From an uncultured Prevotella sp. (GTDB taxonomy: Bacteria; Bacteroidota; Bacteroidia; Bacteroidales; Bacteroidaceae), in assembly GCA_946548085.1 (NCBI GenBank), contig CAMNPN010000028.1, positions 1 through 44,782 on the forward strand: a stretch of 44,782 nt of DNA, in the 5' to 3' direction. The position numbers were made by a program, and so were the translations under genes. How positions within the stretch are numbered: the stretch's first letter is position 1; every line of letters starts with the position of its first letter. The notes below the pieces were generated by a model that ran no database searches, was not told the DNA's origin, and worked only from the letters and a program-made list of their open reading frames with translations. Positions 21,238 through 28,767 of this stretch are shown piece by piece.

Positions 21238-22500
21238 TCAGGTAAAAGGCATATCCCACAGACAGTGATAGTCTAAATCACAGGAACGTTCCCCGATTTT
21301 CTTGGCAGGCACACCCCCCACAATTTCATACGCTCCGACATCCTTAGTCACAACTGCGCCAGCACATATCACAGCACCCTTCCCTATATGGATATTCTGT
21401 AGAATAACGGCGCCAACACCTATCCAGACATAGTCATCTATGTCTATTGGCAGGAACTTTCCAAGAAAATCTTTGGCTTGATGATCATGGCTACCAGTCA
21501 TTATGAAAACGCCATGGGAGATAGACACATTGTCTCCTATCTTGATATTCCCTCGCGCATCTATCGTACACCCTCGATTTATATGACTATACGAGCCCAT
21601 CACTAGTCTGTTTGGATTTAGGATATAGTTCTTCTTCATAATAAAACTACCCTTGCCAATCCGTGCTCCCCATAAGCGCAAGTACCACTTTCGAATACAC
21701 CAGAATGGGATATGGGGCAGAACATCGTTTACCATATATTCCAAACAGAACGCTTTTAGCCAATTAAAAAGAGCTGTCTGCTTAAACAGAGGGATAAAAC
21801 TGCTGTAGGCAAACAGCCAAAACTTCTTCAGACTGAAGCGCCCTGCAGAAGTAATCTTATAATTGTACCACCGATTACGGACTATGTGGTTAGACATCCC
21901 TTCCAACTCATAGCATTCTATAACTGTATCGACCTTCTTAAACCTATATCCCTCCTTAAAGAGTCGGTGAATCATTTCCCAGTCGAGACTATAGCCCAGG
22001 TCTTTCCTACTGACATCAAATTCATGCTGCTTCTGGACAGAGGCTCTTACCAACGATGATCCATGCCGGTAGATGGGCTCGAGATTCATCCGATTGATGT
22101 CGTCACCAGCAGGGATTATATGAGACAATTCCTTGGTCATTTCTATGCTGTCACCATATATTACATCTATTCCATCTGTCTCAGCAGAGAGGGTGTCTTT
22201 CAAAGTGTTACCATTTGCAAAGACATCACCCGCATTCAAGAAGTTGATCCATTCTCCCGTAGCAACTCTGATCCCCTTATTCATGGCATCATAGATGCCG
22301 CCATCTGGCTCAGAGACGAAATAAGCAATTTTGTCAGCGTATTTATTGATGACGTCGACAGTCCCATCCGTGCTTGCTCCATCTATAACAATGTACTCGA
22401 TATTTGAATACGATTGGCCTAACACGGACAGAATTGTTTTCTCTATACCTCCAATGGCATTATAACAAACCGTAATAATCGATATCTTACCCTGCATCAT
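21238..22500 (-). CDS. Fusion of GT2 glycosyltransferase and hexapeptide acetyltransferase
   Basis: A 420-residue two-domain protein. Residues 1-230 are a GT2 domain: KISIITVCYNAIGGIEKTIL, VIDGASTDGTVDVI, SEPDGGIYDAMNKG (the WcaA/PgaC-like short type). Residues from about 270 are a left-handed beta-helix acyltransferase: GARIGKGSFI, INRGCTIDARGNIKIGDNVS, TGSHDH with the catalytic His, and VICAGAVVTKDVGAYEIVGG followed by VPAKKIG. These are usually separate genes, so this enzyme probably adds a sugar and O-acetylates the glycan. Its ATG overlaps by 4 bases the stop of the remnant upstream. Confidence 0.9.
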   Translation of the reverse strand: MMQGKISIITVCYNAIGGIEKTILSVLGQSYSNIEYIVIDGASTDGTVDVINKYADKIAYFVSEPDGGIYDAMNKGIRVATGEWINFLNAGDVFANGNTLKDTLSAETDGIDVIYGDSIEMTKELSHIIPAGDDINRMNLEPIYRHGSSLVRASVQKQHEFDVSRKDLGYSLDWEMIHRLFKEGYRFKKVDTVIECYELEGMSNHIVRNRWYNYKITSAGRFSLKKFWLFAYSSFIPLFKQTALFNWLKAFCLEYMVNDVLPHIPFWCIRKWYLRLWGARIGKGSFIMKKNYILNPNRLVMGSYSHINRGCTIDARGNIKIGDNVSISHGVFIMTGSHDHQAKDFLGKFLPIDIDDYVWIGVGAVILQNIHIGKGAVICAGAVVTKDVGAYEIVGGVPAKKIGERSCDLDYHCLWDMPFT

Positions 22501-22643
22501 TCTATAACACTCTCTGCTTTGACAATATCAAACTCTTGCCCACGACTAGCATCTATCATATCAAGTAGTTTAGCAGATAATTGCTCATCAACTTTCGTAC
22601 TTAGATTACTTCCTTCAACATGTTCAAAAGGCAGTACAGATGA
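22497..22643 (-). pseudogene. C-terminal remnant of an unidentified gene
   Basis: Translating the gap shows an open frame of 48 codons without a start, ending SAKLLDMIDASRGQEFDIVK and AESVIE, whose TGA overlaps the ATG of the GT2 fusion gene (ATGA). Overlapping stop and start is typical of intact operons, so this is probably the tail of a lost gene. It overlaps the end of the GT14 fragment in another frame. The parent family is not recognised; it could also be the frameshifted tail of the GT14 gene itself. Confidence 0.55.
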
Positions 22644-22849
22644 CTAATCCCGCCATGACACAAAGACATTCGTTCTACGAAGATCACGTTCTTAATACCT
22701 CTAGTAGCTTCTTCAAATAAATTGAAATCCTTCGTCTTGAAGTCCAGACGCATGAAAAAATAATGATTTTCTTGAGCAAGGATTCGGAGCGTACGAGCTA
22801 ACAAATTGGGGTGTTTATGAGTGGTAAACAAAAAAGCGTGATTCTTCAT
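22601..22849 (-). pseudogene. Truncated GT14-type (core-2/I-branching) glycosyltransferase
   Basis: About 82 residues resemble the N-terminus of beta-1,6-N-acetylglucosaminyltransferase-like proteins: MKNHAFLFTTHKHPNLLART, HYFFMRLDFKTKDFN, and the GG-S pattern in CHGGISHLYCLLNML. Family members are usually about 280-300 residues, so roughly 200 are missing. The frame ends at a stop 100 bases before the next gene, and another open frame takes over at that point, which looks like a deletion scar. ATG 22849 is 17 bases after the flippase stop. Confidence 0.65.
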
Positions 22850-22866
22850 AAATACTAATGCAGTAA

Positions 22867-24216
22867 TTATTTGAGCCAAATTCCCGTTGCCTGACAATGT
22901 ATGACTTTACCAATTTGAATTTTACCGAACACGGCTTGGAGCAATACAACTATAGATGGGACAACAACTATTCCCGGCAGCCCCTGCCATCTGCACAAAA
23001 GCGTCATAATGGGCCAAGCGACCAAAGCAAAAACAAGGAAAATCGTAAGTTGAATTCTTACAGTTCCTATTCCGTTGATCATAAACATGTAAATCTGAGC
23101 GAGATTATAAAGCGTCACGTAGATGGCTATGCTAATCGTTGTTGACACATTAACATCCAGATCATCTCCTACCCATACTCGATAAAACAGATTAGACAAT
23201 ACTATCATTATTAGTGCCATGATACAAGACAATAGCCAGACTGTTTCCAGTTTCTTTACGGAATTTTCCATCCACTGGTAGTCCTTTTTCTGATAGGCAT
23301 CAGTAAAAGCAGACCAGAAGGGCGTAACAATAATCAGAATAATGGTAGTCAGAATATTAAAGTACTTAAAAGCAATATTATATTCCGTCACAGCATTGGG
23401 ACCTAACTCTCTGGAAATAATAATATTCATCATCTGAAATATGAAAATCATACTTACACAGATGATGAAGAACTTTATACCTAAGCTAATAACACTCCTC
23501 ACAAGACCCTTCCTGACAGAATTAAGATCTGGTCTAAACACCTTATAGCGGGTGAAGCCAAAACCGAATATCGAGGCAATAAGTGTCACAAGCATTGGTA
23601 CACCAGAATAATATAGAGCCATATTCAACAGGCTGCCCTCTGATGTGAGTGTAAGGAAATAGATAATCAATAGAGAGAAGAACTGTCCTACTGCTCCTAA
23701 TATTGCAGATAGTCCAGGCTTTTGGTCTGCAGTAAGTATGGTTGAAAACAAGTTTACAACTAAACTTGTGCAAAAGAAAAAGGATACTATCGCAAATACC
23801 TGTCTCAATTCTTCGCTATAAGAGTTGTCAATATTTAGAATAGTTGGCCAACTAATGAACCTGTTGATAAAGAACAGTATTAAAAAAAACACCAACATAA
23901 TAAGCCCCAAAGCGAAATATGTGGTACTTACATACTGCTTTGCGAGTTCTTTGTTATCCACCGCCATTGCTTCGGCAAACCTATTCCGCAAGCCATTTCC
24001 TAATCCAAAATCAAATAGCAGTATCCATCCTATAATTGATGAGAGTGTCAGCCAGATGCCATATCGTGTTGGGTTGACATAACTAATGGTAACTGGTACA
24101 ATCAGCAGAGAGCATACCATTGATATTCCTCTGGCAACAAAGGACATGAGGATGTTCTTCGTTGCCTCTTTCGAACGAATTGAGGAATGAAAATATCTCT
24201 CCTTTATATGTAACAT
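22867..24216 (-). CDS. Wzx-type oligosaccharide flippase
   Basis: A membrane protein of about 449 residues with roughly twelve hydrophobic segments of the polysaccharide-transport/MATE type. Visible are ILMSFVARGISMVCSLLIVP, the early YGIWLTLSSIIGW segment and FDFGLGNGLRNRFAEAMAVD, which are typical for Wzx. It moves lipid-linked repeat units to the periplasm for the polymerase. Start ATG 24216 is chosen because it overlaps the preceding stop by one base (TGATG); the longer frame from 24237 would overlap it more. Confidence 0.92.
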   Translation of the reverse strand: MLHIKERYFHSSIRSKEATKNILMSFVARGISMVCSLLIVPVTISYVNPTRYGIWLTLSSIIGWILLFDFGLGNGLRNRFAEAMAVDNKELAKQYVSTTYFALGLIMLVFFLILFFINRFISWPTILNIDNSYSEELRQVFAIVSFFFCTSLVVNLFSTILTADQKPGLSAILGAVGQFFSLLIIYFLTLTSEGSLLNMALYYSGVPMLVTLIASIFGFGFTRYKVFRPDLNSVRKGLVRSVISLGIKFFIICVSMIFIFQMMNIIISRELGPNAVTEYNIAFKYFNILTTIILIIVTPFWSAFTDAYQKKDYQWMENSVKKLETVWLLSCIMALIMIVLSNLFYRVWVGDDLDVNVSTTISIAIYVTLYNLAQIYMFMINGIGTVRIQLTIFLVFALVAWPIMTLLCRWQGLPGIVVVPSIVVLLQAVFGKIQIGKVIHCQATGIWLK

Positions 24217-26417
24217 CACTTGTTCAGAACAACGCAAGGGATCGTCTTTCTATTCTCGCCTTTCTGCTTCTCAAACTGCTTCATCGAAACCTTGGTGGTC
24301 TTTCCTGGGCGACAGACGAAGCAGGTGACATCAGCCAGAGAGCCTACGAGAGTTTTATTGGTGGAATCGACCTCTGGGCCGTCGAGAATGATGATATCGT
24401 ATAATTCTCGAAGGTCAGCAATTGCCTGACGGAGTCCTTTATGAGCTAACAGATCTGCAGGATTTATGCCGTCGGAGATGCCTGTCGGATGAATCTCTGC
24501 CAGATTACGGCAAATAGTCTTCGCTCCCATTTTGGTGAAGGCTTCTGCCAAATGGGTGGCACAGAAAGTTTTACCGTCTCCCTCGTTGGCAGAGGTTATC
24601 AAGATGGTCTTCTTGTCATCGCCCAACTGCAGAAGAAGGTTATTGCGAATAAGCCGGAAGGCATCGTCATCATTCCTTGCCGATGGCGGGATTATTCCCA
24701 GCAACGGCAGATCTGTGGTTACCCTCACGTCTATTTCAGATTCGATGTATTTTTTCTTGCTTCGACGAACAAAAAAGAACACATAGGGCAACAGCATACC
24801 AAGTACGAGCGACGACAACAGGGCAATTAAAGTCTTTGGCTTCGTCTTCTTGAGTGACTGCGTCTCGTCAATCAGTTTACCCTTATCTGTAGTATTGGCA
24901 AGTTCCATCGCAGTCTTCTCCCGCTCCTGCAGCAACGACACGAAGACGCCCTGCTTGATGCCGCGCTGACGGCTCACGTCTGTCATCAAGCGTTCCTGCT
25001 CTGGCACGTTGCCTACACGGCTCAAATAGCGGTTATACTCCTTCTCCACAGAACGGCGACGGATGAGCAGCGACTGTTTATCACGGATCAAGGCCGTCTG
25101 GATGGTTGGGTGCAACTCTCTGATCAGCTCATTGACCTTCTGCAACTGGGGCGACTTCTCCGTAACGCTCTTCAATAGCAGGTTGCGCTCTGTGACCTGC
25201 GCATTGTGCTGAGTGATCATCGGGACGGCATCGCCAGTATATACACCCACGTTGACGGGAATTAGCTCGAATAGGTTGGCTGGGTCGTTGACGTATTCGC
25301 TGAGATAGTCAAGCAGTTGCAGCTGAATACCAAAGTTCACCAACTGCGACTCATACGCACTCTTCTTCTCCATCACTTCCTCGGCATCTACCTTCGGGTC
25401 TGTCACCTGGTATTGTTTCTTCAGCTTCTCCCAGTCGGCATCTGTCAGTCCCAACTCCTGGTCGATCATAGCCAGACGACTGTTGATGAACTCATCGTTC
25501 TTTTCAGCTTCTTCGAGTCGTTCCTTATTCGAGCGGTCGTTATAGTGGGCCACCAGACTATTGATAAAGTCAACGCCCCGCGACGCGTTCTCGTCCTGAA
25601 GGCTTAACTGGATAATCGACGTGGCCTTCTTCGAGGCCGAAGCAACTGTCAGACGCTTCACGAAGCCTTTGGCTACTGACATCGGTGGCAAGATTTTCAC
25701 CTTCAGGCGATAGTCTTTCAAGAAGGGTTTCTGCTCCTCTTCGATTGTCAACACATTCTCTGTGAAGGTCAGGTCGCCAATCTCTGTGTGTATGACGGCA
25801 GGCAACTTGGCAAAGGTCTGTTCAGCTATTTCTACCTTTTTCTTATTCTTCTTGAGCACTCCTTCGAAGGTATAGCCGGCATCGCTCTTGTCAATGGTCA
25901 GACGGATGCTGTAAGTTCTCAGGCCCTCGTTCATCGCCTGAAGGAACTCCTTGCTGACTGTCACATTAACAGGCGTGTTTTTATATAGCAGACGGCTCTT
26001 CAGGAACTTCTGATGGCGTATCTCGGTGTACAGGCCAAGTTCCTCGATGACATCTTTGGCCAGCAACTTGGTTTTCAGGATCTCTTTTTCATTTTCCGTG
26101 CCAAGCGACCGTCCCAAACTAAGGTTGCTACCCAGCCCCGAGAGTCCTGACGGTAACTGGTTCAGGAGGCTTGCTGCACTAAGGGCGCTGCTATTGTTAC
26201 TCTGACGGCGATCGATGATTTTCATCTTTCCCACGACGTTGTATGCCGGACGGGTAAAATAGACATAACCCGCCGCACAACACAGACAGAGGAATACCGA
26301 AAGAACAAACCATTTCTTGTTGTGAATGAAAAGTTGCCACAGATAGTTGGCATCGAAAACACTGTACTGCTTCCGTTTCCTTACTGCTCTGGGAGCTGCT
26401 TGTATCCTATTATCCAT
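24216..26417 (-). CDS. Wzc-like co-polymerase with degenerate BY-kinase domain
   Basis: A 733-residue inner-membrane protein that controls chain length and export with the Wza-like pore. It has a first membrane segment at about 35-55 (WFVLSVFLCLCCAAGYVYF), a Wzz domain and long periplasmic coiled coil, the PEQERLMTDVSRQRG segment, a second membrane segment (ALLSSLVLGMLLPYVFFFV) and a C-terminal P-loop domain. Walker A is SANEGDGKT (609-617) and Walker B is IIILDGPEV. The Walker A' Asp motif of bacterial tyrosine kinases is replaced by KTICRNLAEI, and there is no C-terminal tyrosine cluster (it ends PCVVLNK). Kinase activity is therefore doubtful. Confidence 0.9.
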   Translation of the reverse strand: MDNRIQAAPRAVRKRKQYSVFDANYLWQLFIHNKKWFVLSVFLCLCCAAGYVYFTRPAYNVVGKMKIIDRRQSNNSSALSAASLLNQLPSGLSGLGSNLSLGRSLGTENEKEILKTKLLAKDVIEELGLYTEIRHQKFLKSRLLYKNTPVNVTVSKEFLQAMNEGLRTYSIRLTIDKSDAGYTFEGVLKKNKKKVEIAEQTFAKLPAVIHTEIGDLTFTENVLTIEEEQKPFLKDYRLKVKILPPMSVAKGFVKRLTVASASKKATSIIQLSLQDENASRGVDFINSLVAHYNDRSNKERLEEAEKNDEFINSRLAMIDQELGLTDADWEKLKKQYQVTDPKVDAEEVMEKKSAYESQLVNFGIQLQLLDYLSEYVNDPANLFELIPVNVGVYTGDAVPMITQHNAQVTERNLLLKSVTEKSPQLQKVNELIRELHPTIQTALIRDKQSLLIRRRSVEKEYNRYLSRVGNVPEQERLMTDVSRQRGIKQGVFVSLLQEREKTAMELANTTDKGKLIDETQSLKKTKPKTLIALLSSLVLGMLLPYVFFFVRRSKKKYIESEIDVRVTTDLPLLGIIPPSARNDDDAFRLIRNNLLLQLGDDKKTILITSANEGDGKTFCATHLAEAFTKMGAKTICRNLAEIHPTGISDGINPADLLAHKGLRQAIADLRELYDIIILDGPEVDSTNKTLVGSLADVTCFVCRPGKTTKVSMKQFEKQKGENRKTIPCVVLNK

Positions 26418-26444
26418 ATATCGTTTCGTGTTAATTCAAACAAT

Positions 26445-27248
26445 TCACCTAAAAATGCTTACCAACAATGTGGCAACAGAAATCAGCACGCCAGCCGCCG
26501 AGAACCAAAGGCTGGTCATATTGCCGATGGTAGAGTTTTGCGCCCTCGCCTTGTTAGGCTCCACATAAAGGATGTCGTTCTGCTGCAGATAGTAGTAAGG
26601 CGAGTTCACAATATTTGCGTCGTTCAGGTTCAGCGTGTAGATAGCCTTCTTGCCTTGAGCATCTTCACGAATCAGCTTCACATTGTTACGAACACCGTAG
26701 ATTGTCATATCACCAGCCCTTGAGAGAGCCTCGAAGACATTAATCTTCTCCCTCGACACGGTGAAGTTTCCAGGAGCATTCACCTCGCCAAGCACTGAGA
26801 TGGAGTAACTCGACATCCTGACGGTAACGATTGGCTTCTCTGACTCTGCCAGGTATGGGCTGATCTTGTCGATGATAAGCTGTTCGGCCTCAGACTTGGT
26901 GAGTCCTGCCACATGCAGTGTGCCGATGATAGGGAAATTGATGTTGCCGTCGTTGTCAACCAAATAGCCCTGCAGTGTAGGCTGCGAGGTGAGCGAGGCA
27001 TTCGACTGGGTCATCACCCCCGATGCCGTCAGGTTGAACTGCTGGGCTGCTGCCGGATTCAAGGTGTTGACAACAATCGTCAATATGTCCTTTGGCATAA
27101 TCCGAGCATCATAAAGCACGCCAGGATTGTCCGGAAGCGAATCGGCATTCATCAGATAGGGTACATTCTTCGACGATCCGCATGAGGTAAGCAACAGTAC
27201 TGCCAGCAAAGAGAGGCCAACAGTCAGGCGGCAAACAGTCTTTTTCAT
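26445..27248 (-). CDS. Wza-like polysaccharide export lipoprotein
   Basis: An outer-membrane export protein of about 267 residues with a lipoprotein signal (MKKTVCRLTVGLSLLAVLLL, then TSC). The Poly_export domain starts with ARIMPKDILTIVVNT, and a SLBB domain follows: VTVRMSSYSISVLGEVNAPG, then NFTVSREKINVFEALSRAGD. The C-terminus has a hydrophobic stretch. It should form the outer-membrane exit with the Wzc-like protein encoded 27 bases downstream. Upstream in-frame ATGs at 27263 and 27287 exist; 27248 gives a normal signal peptide. It heads the EPS operon. Confidence 0.92.
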   Translation of the reverse strand: MKKTVCRLTVGLSLLAVLLLTSCGSSKNVPYLMNADSLPDNPGVLYDARIMPKDILTIVVNTLNPAAAQQFNLTASGVMTQSNASLTSQPTLQGYLVDNDGNINFPIIGTLHVAGLTKSEAEQLIIDKISPYLAESEKPIVTVRMSSYSISVLGEVNAPGNFTVSREKINVFEALSRAGDMTIYGVRNNVKLIREDAQGKKAIYTLNLNDANIVNSPYYYLQQNDILYVEPNKARAQNSTIGNMTSLWFSAAGVLISVATLLVSIFR

Positions 27249-27505
27249 ATTCTCATTGTTCATAGTTTCATCTATCATTTTTCTCATTCTTTCACAAAAT
27301 CTTCCTTTCTCGGTTCCTGTTCCATTCCGTCAGGCAAAAGCGTTGAACGACAAGACCTTACGGCATACTTTACCCTTTCTCCGACAGGGGCACTTTCCCA
27401 TCAGAGGAAGTCATCAAAGACATACCATAAGGATTCAGTCCACCGCACTCACCCTCCGCCAAAGAGCCAAAGCTCGCAAAGGACCATTGAACACGTTTCC
27501 TAAAT
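27249..27505 (-). promoter_or_regulatory. Long 5' leader of the EPS operon
   Basis: From the likely start of transcription near 27505 to the ATG at 27248 there are about 255 untranslated bases, far more than the short leaders elsewhere in the window. No upxY/NusG-like gene or invertible promoter repeat was seen. The leader could carry an anti-termination or attenuation signal, as is common before long polysaccharide operons, but no clear terminator-antiterminator pair was identified. Confidence 0.4.
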
Positions 27506-27511
27506 CGGCGA

Positions 27512-27566
27512 CAAAGTTACGAAAAATTAAGAGCAATACAAAATAAAATTCGTTTTATTTTATTGC
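27512..27566 (-). promoter_or_regulatory. EPS operon promoter with overlapping palindrome
   Basis: Minus-strand TAACTTTG (27512-27519) and TTTG (27539-27542) are 19 nt apart. An A/T-rich inverted repeat, GCAATACAAAATAAAA (27533-27548) with TTTTATTTTATTGC (27553-27566), surrounds a TTCG loop and covers the -33 element, as an operator might. Confidence 0.65.
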
Positions 27567-27652
27567 CGAGATTCAGTAACTTCGCTCTACAAGTGCAAAG
27601 TACCTAAAAAAGAGCGAAATACAAAAGAAAAACCTGTTTTTAATGAAAAGGC

Positions 27653-27683
27653 TTTGTGATACGAAAGAATTGTTGTACTTTTG
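27653..27683 (+). promoter_or_regulatory. Promoter of the divergent glycosyltransferase
   Basis: TTTG (27653-27656) and TACTTTTG (27676-27683) are separated by 19 nt, matching the Bacteroidota consensus. The leader would be about 20 nt. Confidence 0.75.
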
Positions 27684-27709
27684 CAGTCTAGAATTGAAAG
27701 CAAGTGTCC

Positions 27710-28684
27710 ATGTCGAGAAAGAGTATAAAAAAAAATATTCACGATCATGTCTTTAATACATATAGCAGGCTGGCTTTTAGTCTTGCCAGGATATGGAATC
27801 CGTTCTATAGAAGAACAAGGATTGTGGATCATTGTGAGATGATGATATTGACTGTAGCATTCAATAACGAACAGCTCATAGAACGGCAAATTGAATTAAT
27901 CAAGGAAAATATCAAGGACGAGAACTTTCGTTATATGGTGGCAGACAACTCCACCAGCAGACAGAAACGTAAAGCGATCAAAGAGGTCTGTCATAGGAAT
28001 GGGATAGACTATATAGCCGTACCGAGAACAATGTGTCGACTGACCAACTACCAGTGTGCCATTTCTCACGGGGCAGCCCTTAACTGGGTCTACTACCACT
28101 TCCTACGGGAAATGAAGCCAAAACGTTTCGCGATCATAGACCATGACATTTTCCCTGTAAAACCATATAATCTGACCTCAGCATTAGGCGAGAAGGACTT
28201 TTATGGAGTTTTGCGTTCCTGTGGTGGAGAATGGTATCTATGGCCAGGATGGTGCATCTTTAATTTCGAACGATTCACTGCCAAACCAAATTTCGAGCCG
28301 ATATTCACCAGAAAAAACTTCTTAGATACTGGTGGAAACAATTATGTGCGCTACTATTACAAATACAACATCCAAGACATCGCGTTTCCCATAGTAAAGA
28401 CTTTGCGTTACAAGAAAACAGAAGGATTAAGCAGACATTGCGACATCCTTCATAGTGATTATATCCAGATTGTCAATGACTCATGGCTCCACATCATCAA
28501 CGGCTCCAACTATGCTAATATCCCAGGGAAAGAAGACATGATACATCAAGTCCTTTCCGACACAGCCCAATTCTGGGAGGCCATACAATCAAAAGACAAT
28601 ACAAATGAAAGCATCAGTAAAAACGACGTTTTTGCAATCGACAATAAAAACAGTAATAATAACAGGACGCTGCAACAAGATTAA
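27710..28684 (+). CDS. Glycosyltransferase-like protein, GT-A fold
   Basis: A protein of about 324 residues that is probably a glycosyltransferase acting with the adjacent EPS locus. The N-terminal half has MMILTVAFNNEQLIERQIEL, the MVADNSTSRQKRK segment and the acidic FAIIDHDIFPVKPYN (a DxD-like motif), in the order usual for GT2-type enzymes. The middle has EWYLWPGWCIFNFERF. The family could not be assigned with certainty. A GTG two codons upstream (27704) is an alternative start. The Asn- and Ser-rich last 25 residues look unstructured. It is divergent from the EPS operon with its own promoter and terminator. Confidence 0.7.
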   Translation: MSRKSIKKNIHDHVFNTYSRLAFSLARIWNPFYRRTRIVDHCEMMILTVAFNNEQLIERQIELIKENIKDENFRYMVADNSTSRQKRKAIKEVCHRNGIDYIAVPRTMCRLTNYQCAISHGAALNWVYYHFLREMKPKRFAIIDHDIFPVKPYNLTSALGEKDFYGVLRSCGGEWYLWPGWCIFNFERFTAKPNFEPIFTRKNFLDTGGNNYVRYYYKYNIQDIAFPIVKTLRYKKTEGLSRHCDILHSDYIQIVNDSWLHIINGSNYANIPGKEDMIHQVLSDTAQFWEAIQSKDNTNESISKNDVFAIDNKNSNNNRTLQQD

Positions 28685-28705
28685 GTGTGATGCTTAAAAA
28701 CACAA

Positions 28706-28738
28706 ATCCCGAGGCTACTGGTCGCCTCGGGATCTTTT
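28706..28738. terminator. Bidirectional terminator
   Basis: A perfect 10-bp stem, ATCCCGAGGC (28706-28715) with GCCTCGGGAT (28724-28733), has an 8-nt loop, followed on the plus strand by CTTTT and on the minus strand by TTTGTGTTTTT. It separates the convergent glycosyltransferase and C10 peptidase genes. Confidence 0.88.
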
Positions 28739-28767
28739 ACAATCTATTGTAAAGATATTAGGACTGA

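Noticed and set aside
27256..27546. Plus-strand 96-residue frame in the EPS leader
   Set aside because: Opposite to the leader and promoter and without family features; likely chance.
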